NCBI GenBank assembly: GCA_039796935.1 | Contig: JBDKIV010000142.1 | Span: 1 to 9,045 of the forward strand | Reading direction: 5' to 3' | From: VFMC01 sp039796935 | GTDB taxonomy: Bacteria; Actinomycetota; Acidimicrobiia; Acidimicrobiales; Ilumatobacteraceae | DNA length: 9,045 nucleotides | Program-made: the position numbers and the translations under genes | Shown: piece after piece, positions 6,126-9,045 of the stretch | Position numbering within the stretch: position 1 is the first letter of the stretch | How the letters are laid out: each line of letters opens with the position of its first letter | The notes under the pieces: model-generated | Seen by the model: only the letters and a program-made list of their open reading frames with translations | Database searches by the model: none | What the model was told of the DNA's origin: nothing

Positions 6126-7088
6126 TCACAACCGGAGCAGCCGCCGGGCGTTGTCGTCATAGGCCGGCACGGCGTGGATCTCGGCCGTCGAGGTCGGTGC
6201 ATCCCAGCCCGCCAGATTGGTGCCGACCACCAGACGGTCCTGGCCGACCTTCGCGGTCAGCAGTTCGAGCGCATGGCCGTCGTGCACGTGCTGGTCGAAC
6301 CACATCCGTCGCAGGGAACCGTTGAAGTCGACCGGGTCGGCCCGCGCCCACGGCCGCGTGGTGCCCTGGTGGTGGAGGCGGCCAGCCATGAACGCCGCTG
6401 CGCCGCCACCGTGAGAGAGGCAGAGGTCGAGGCGGGGATGGCGCTCGAGGACACGCCCGTAGATGATGTGGGCCACCGCCAGGGTCTCTTCGTAGAGGAA
6501 CCCGAGCGACAGGTCGAGGTCGAAATTGCGGATCCGCGGATCGCGCAGCGGACCATCGATCCCGGCTGGCGCGGGATGGATGAAGATCGGGACATCGAGA
6601 TCGACGGCGGTCTCCCACAGCGCATCGAGTGCGGGGTCGTCGAAGGTCACGCCGAAGTCGGTGCCGATGTACGCGCCGAGCAATCCGAGTTCGCTCACGG
6701 CTCGACGGAACTCGACGGCGGCGGCATCGATGTCCTGCATCGGCAGCTGGGCGAACCCGCCGAACCGGTCGGGGTGGTCGGCCACGATCGCCGCCATCTC
6801 GTTGTTGTGCCAGTGGCAGAATCGGGTGGCGATGTCGGCCTCGACGTGATGGAAGTAGGTGATCGGATTGGGCGACAGGATCTGCAGGTCGATCCCGAGG
6901 CGGTCGTTGAGGGCCAGCCTGAGGTCGACGTCCATGAACGGGCTGTTCCGGTAGTTCACGCCGTCGAGGACGTAGTCGCCGACGCGAAACCGCGGGCGCC
7001 CCTCGGGGCCGACACCGAGTTCCGGGCCGTAGTGCCCGGCGCATCCGAGCACCCCTTCGAGCACCACGTGGGCATGGACGTCGATCAT
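6126..7088 (-). CDS. Amidohydrolase-2 family enzyme (ACMSD-like TIM barrel)
   Basis: A 320-residue protein of the family that includes aminocarboxymuconate-semialdehyde decarboxylase and related hydratases, decarboxylases and hydrolases. It begins at once with the metal motif MIDVHAH (H5, H7), which supports the ATG at 7088, although the ribosome site there is weak. Other landmarks are H171 in IFIHPAP, H226 in LSHGGG, and WFDQHVHD (263-270). The C-terminal strand that normally carries the catalytic Asp (GSDYP or GTDYP) reads VVGTNLAGWD, with Asn at 291 and the next Asp only at 296. Typical relatives act on ring-cleavage products or aromatic acids with a Zn or Mn ion. Here the substrate is unknown. 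It is convergent with the ferredoxin (13 bp apart) and divergent from the TIM-barrel gene (62 bp). A metal-bound hydrolase or decarboxylase is likely, but the Asn makes altered chemistry possible. Confidence 0.88.
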   Translation of the reverse strand: MIDVHAHVVLEGVLGCAGHYGPELGVGPEGRPRFRVGDYVLDGVNYRNSPFMDVDLRLALNDRLGIDLQILSPNPITYFHHVEADIATRFCHWHNNEMAAIVADHPDRFGGFAQLPMQDIDAAAVEFRRAVSELGLLGAYIGTDFGVTFDDPALDALWETAVDLDVPIFIHPAPAGIDGPLRDPRIRNFDLDLSLGFLYEETLAVAHIIYGRVLERHPRLDLCLSHGGGAAAFMAGRLHHQGTTRPWARADPVDFNGSLRRMWFDQHVHDGHALELLTAKVGQDRLVVGTNLAGWDAPTSTAEIHAVPAYDDNARRLLRL

Positions 7089-7138
7089 CTCGTGCCGTCC
7101 GAGCGATGATCGCCGTGGGCCCCCCGGACAGGAAGCCC

Positions 7139-7144
7139 TAGGGT
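7139..7144 (+). promoter_or_regulatory. Candidate -10 element of a leaderless transcript, inside a CCCTAGGG palindrome
   Basis: TAGGGT is a TANNNT -10 match placed 6 nt before the GTG at 7151, the same geometry as at the ferredoxin. It overlaps the 8-bp palindrome CCCTAGGG (7136-7143) in the divergent gap. AGGG within it could also act as a ribosome site (7 nt spacing), so a leadered transcript is not excluded. Confidence 0.45.
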
Positions 7145-7150
7145 GACGCT

Positions 7151-7957
7151 GTGCGCGACGTCACGCTCCATCTGGCTGCCGGGTCGGTGCTCGACCTCGA
7201 CCCCGTCGACTTGATCGAGGTCGCTGCATCCGTCGGCTTCGACGGCATCGGTCTGCGACTGTCGCACGATCACGCCGTCGATGCGGTCGGGGCTCGACGG
7301 GTCGAGGCGGCGCTCGCCGCGACCGGGCTCGCGCTCCACGACGTCGAGGTGCACCGCATCGGGTCGGGCGTTGACGTGGGGGTGCTCGCCGACGGCGCCG
7401 CACGACTCGGCGCGGCCCGACTGCTCGTCGTGTCCGACCTGGTCGGGGACGACGCGCTGGCCCGCACCGAGGACGAGTTGGGCCGTGTGGTCGAGCGGTG
7501 TCGGCAGGTCGGCCTGGCGGTGGGTCTCGAGTACATGGCCTGGACCACCCCCGATTCGTCGGACGATGCCGTGCGTCTTGCCCGGCAGACCGGCTGCGTC
7601 GTCGTGCTCGATGTCTTGCACCACACGAGGGTCGGCGAGGGGGCCGACGAAGTCCGCCACCTGGTCGAATCCGGACGTCTCGGCTGGCTCCAACTGTGCG
7701 ACGCGCCGGCGCAGGGGCCGGGCAGCGAACCGGCTGCACTGGTCGACGAGGCCAGGCACCGTCGCCTTCCGCCCGGTCACGGGGAGTTGCCGCTGCTCGG
7801 TCTGGTGCAGCAACTGCCGGACGGCGTTGCGGTGAGCGTCGAGGTGCAGAGCGACGACCTGGCGCGCGGGCTCTCGGTGACCGAGCGTGTTCGACTCTTG
7901 CACGACAGCGCGCGCGCCGTCCTTCGTCCGGCTCATCCGCCGAACAGCACCGGATAG
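7151..7957 (+). CDS. Xylose-isomerase-like TIM-barrel protein (AP endonuclease 2 superfamily)
   Basis: A 268-residue protein starting at the GTG at 7151. The fold is seen from successive strand-end motifs: LHLAAGS (6-12); VGFDGIGLRL (28-37); LALHDVEVHRIG (60-71); LGAARLLVVSD (86-96); AVGLEYMAW with E127; CVVVLDVLHHTR with D154 and H157; GWLQLCDA with Q181 and D184; PPGHGELPL with H210 and E212; and VSVEVQSD with E231. E127, D154, H157, H210 and E231 fit the divalent-metal site of this superfamily (sugar isomerases, epimerases, inosose dehydratase). Such proteins commonly isomerise, epimerise or dehydrate small polyhydroxylated compounds; substrate unknown. Its last 25 bases overlap the end of the convergent P450 gene. 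Starts divergently, 62 bp from the amidohydrolase gene. Confidence 0.85.
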   Translation: MRDVTLHLAAGSVLDLDPVDLIEVAASVGFDGIGLRLSHDHAVDAVGARRVEAALAATGLALHDVEVHRIGSGVDVGVLADGAARLGAARLLVVSDLVGDDALARTEDELGRVVERCRQVGLAVGLEYMAWTTPDSSDDAVRLARQTGCVVVLDVLHHTRVGEGADEVRHLVESGRLGWLQLCDAPAQGPGSEPAALVDEARHRRLPPGHGELPLLGLVQQLPDGVAVSVEVQSDDLARGLSVTERVRLLHDSARAVLRPAHPPNSTG

Positions 7958-9045
7958 CGTCCGAAGTAGGGACGAGTGGTCGACTCGTCCATCTCGGGCG
8001 GGTTGTCGGGGTCTCGACGCACGCCGTGGTCGAACAGGGCCTGGACCGCTTGAGGGACGAGGCCGAGCAGCGGCGACGAGGTCTCTGACGGGTCGAGGAC
8101 GAGGCCTGCGGCGAGGTCCTGCCCGATGCATGCGTGCATGCCCGAACCGAACGACAAGCCGTACGGCGCAACGCCGTCGGGCAAGCTGCGGTGCGGGTCG
8201 AACTCGTCGGCACGATCTCCGAAGACGGCACGGTCGCGGTTGACGGCGAGCAGGTCGATCACCACCTTCGCGCCCTGGGGGATGTGCCGGCCCGACTTGA
8301 GGTCGATGTCGGCGAGCGCCCACCGCATGGCGACGGGGCTCGACGGCTGGAGACGGATGGTCTCGTGCGTGCAGCGCTGCACGTAGGCCCGGTCGGCCAG
8401 GATGACCGAGCGCTCCTCCGGGTGCCGGTCGAGCCAGGTGAGGATGTTGTGCGCGACCCTGGTGAACGCCGTGGCCGACGTGTGCGCCCCGGCGAGGAGA
8501 TAGAAGGCGACTTCCCGGGTGACCACCTCGCGCGGCAGTTCGAGGTCGTCCTGGTTGTCGAGCAGGATCGACAGGACGTCGCGCGGCAGTTCGGCACCAC
8601 CGTCGCGCAGCGCAGTCCGGCGCTCGATCGACGGGCTGACGAACTCGGCGTCGAACTCGGCCAGCTTGGCGGCGACCTCGGCCCGCTTCGCGTCGCGGTC
8701 GCCCGTGTAATGGGCGAGGGTCGCTCCTTCGATGAACGACCGCAGGTAGTCGTACAGACGGAACGTCTCGTCGGGCGTCCCGAGTGGGCGGTCGACACCG
8801 GCCGTCGACGCAGCCAGGTTCATCATCATCTGGTGGCCGAGGTCGACCAGTTCGGCCCGTCCGTCGGCGACGTGCGGCGCGAGTGTCTCGGCGATGATCG
8901 GCGGGAAGAGGTGCTGCTCGTAGAGCTCGAAGGTGTCGCGGCGGAACAGTCGGTTCTCGAGCCGACGGCGGTCCCGGTGCTCGGTGCCGTGCAGGTTGAC
9001 GAGCACGTCGGCCATGATCACCTCTCCGGCGTCGTACAGGGCCTG
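7933..9045 (-). CDS. Cytochrome P450 (N-terminus outside window)
   Basis: 370 residues of a soluble bacterial P450 are visible. The frame stays open to the window edge and the C-helix motif HGTEHRDRR comes only about 20 residues in, where a full P450 has some 80 or more residues before it. The gene therefore starts beyond 9045, and the GTG at 9021 is most likely internal. Domains: C-helix; I-helix LLAGAHTSAT (His codon 8482-8484, Thr codon 8479-8481); K-helix ETIRLQP with the ExxR pair (Glu 8362-8364, Arg 8353-8355); and heme loop FGSGMHACIG with the axial Cys at 8128-8130. These make the family certain. It needs an external electron donor, and the three-cysteine ferredoxin at 5894-6112 is the obvious candidate. 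The acid usually before the I-helix Thr is His here. Probable role is hydroxylation of the cluster substrate, by inference. Confidence 0.95.
   Translation of the reverse strand, partial: QALYDAGEVIMADVLVNLHGTEHRDRRRLENRLFRRDTFELYEQHLFPPIIAETLAPHVADGRAELVDLGHQMMMNLAASTAGVDRPLGTPDETFRLYDYLRSFIEGATLAHYTGDRDAKRAEVAAKLAEFDAEFVSPSIERRTALRDGGAELPRDVLSILLDNQDDLELPREVVTREVAFYLLAGAHTSATAFTRVAHNILTWLDRHPEERSVILADRAYVQRCTHETIRLQPSSPVAMRWALADIDLKSGRHIPQGAKVVIDLLAVNRDRAVFGDRADEFDPHRSLPDGVAPYGLSFGSGMHACIGQDLAAGLVLDPSETSSPLLGLVPQAVQALFDHGVRRDPDNPPEMDESTTRPYFGRYPVLFGG

Noticed and set aside
5922..7109. A 395-codon plus-strand frame over the ferredoxin and the ACMSD-like gene
   Set aside because: It overlaps two genes with clear motifs and shows none itself. 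Its composition is typical of antisense high-GC frames.
8126..8139. Inverted repeat ATGCA-TGCG-TGCAT
   Set aside because: It lies in the codons for the conserved MHACI heme loop of the P450, so the protein sequence explains it.
7085..8323. A 412-codon minus-strand frame over the TIM-barrel and P450 ends
   Set aside because: It is Arg/Pro-rich with no domain signal, and both genes it overlaps are well supported by conserved residues.
9019..9021. GTG at 9021 as the true start of the P450
   Set aside because: Codons up to 9045 continue in frame with plausible protein (QALYDAGEV), and the C-helix would come far too early for a full P450.

Overview
The window is GC-rich (strong G/C preference at third codon positions, several GTG starts) and almost fully coding. 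Base composition, codon use and gene families suggest a high-GC actinobacterium. An Acidimicrobiia-like lineage is my guess from overall style, not something the sequence proves. No RNA genes, insertion sequences, phage genes or CRISPR arrays were seen.

Layout: (1) 1-2895 (+) is the 3' part of a large, probably secreted, beta-rich protein. It has four tandem carbohydrate-binding-like jelly-roll modules followed by a ~410-residue C-terminal region that I do not recognise and that holds all six cysteines. A perfect 17-bp hairpin just after its stop codon closes this unit. (2) 3010-5096 (+) is a two-gene operon, joined by an ATGA overlap, of a metal-dependent amidohydrolase and an SDR oxidoreductase. 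(3) 5145-9045 is a run of short, tightly packed genes on alternating strands: an SDR (-), a three-cysteine ferredoxin (+), an ACMSD/amidohydrolase-2 type enzyme (-), a sugar-isomerase-like TIM barrel (+) and a cytochrome P450 (-, cut by the right window edge). Gaps are 17, 13 and 62 bp, and the last pair overlaps by 25 bp.

Region (3), with the operon before it, has the makeup of a catabolic or modifying cluster for a small organic molecule. The ferredoxin is of the type that feeds electrons to bacterial P450s. The P450 could hydroxylate, the SDRs could oxidise the alcohol, and the two amidohydrolases could cleave a C-N, C-O or C-C bond. The substrate cannot be told from the sequence, and no ferredoxin reductase or regulator is in view.

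The points most worth a second look are atypical residues at three active sites (Glu for the usual Asp in the first amidohydrolase, Asn for Asp in the second, His for the acid of the P450 I-helix), two apparent leaderless promoters with the same TANNNT-N6-GTG geometry, and the uncharacterised C-terminal domain of the secreted protein. I see no clear sign of a wholly new defence or mobile system.
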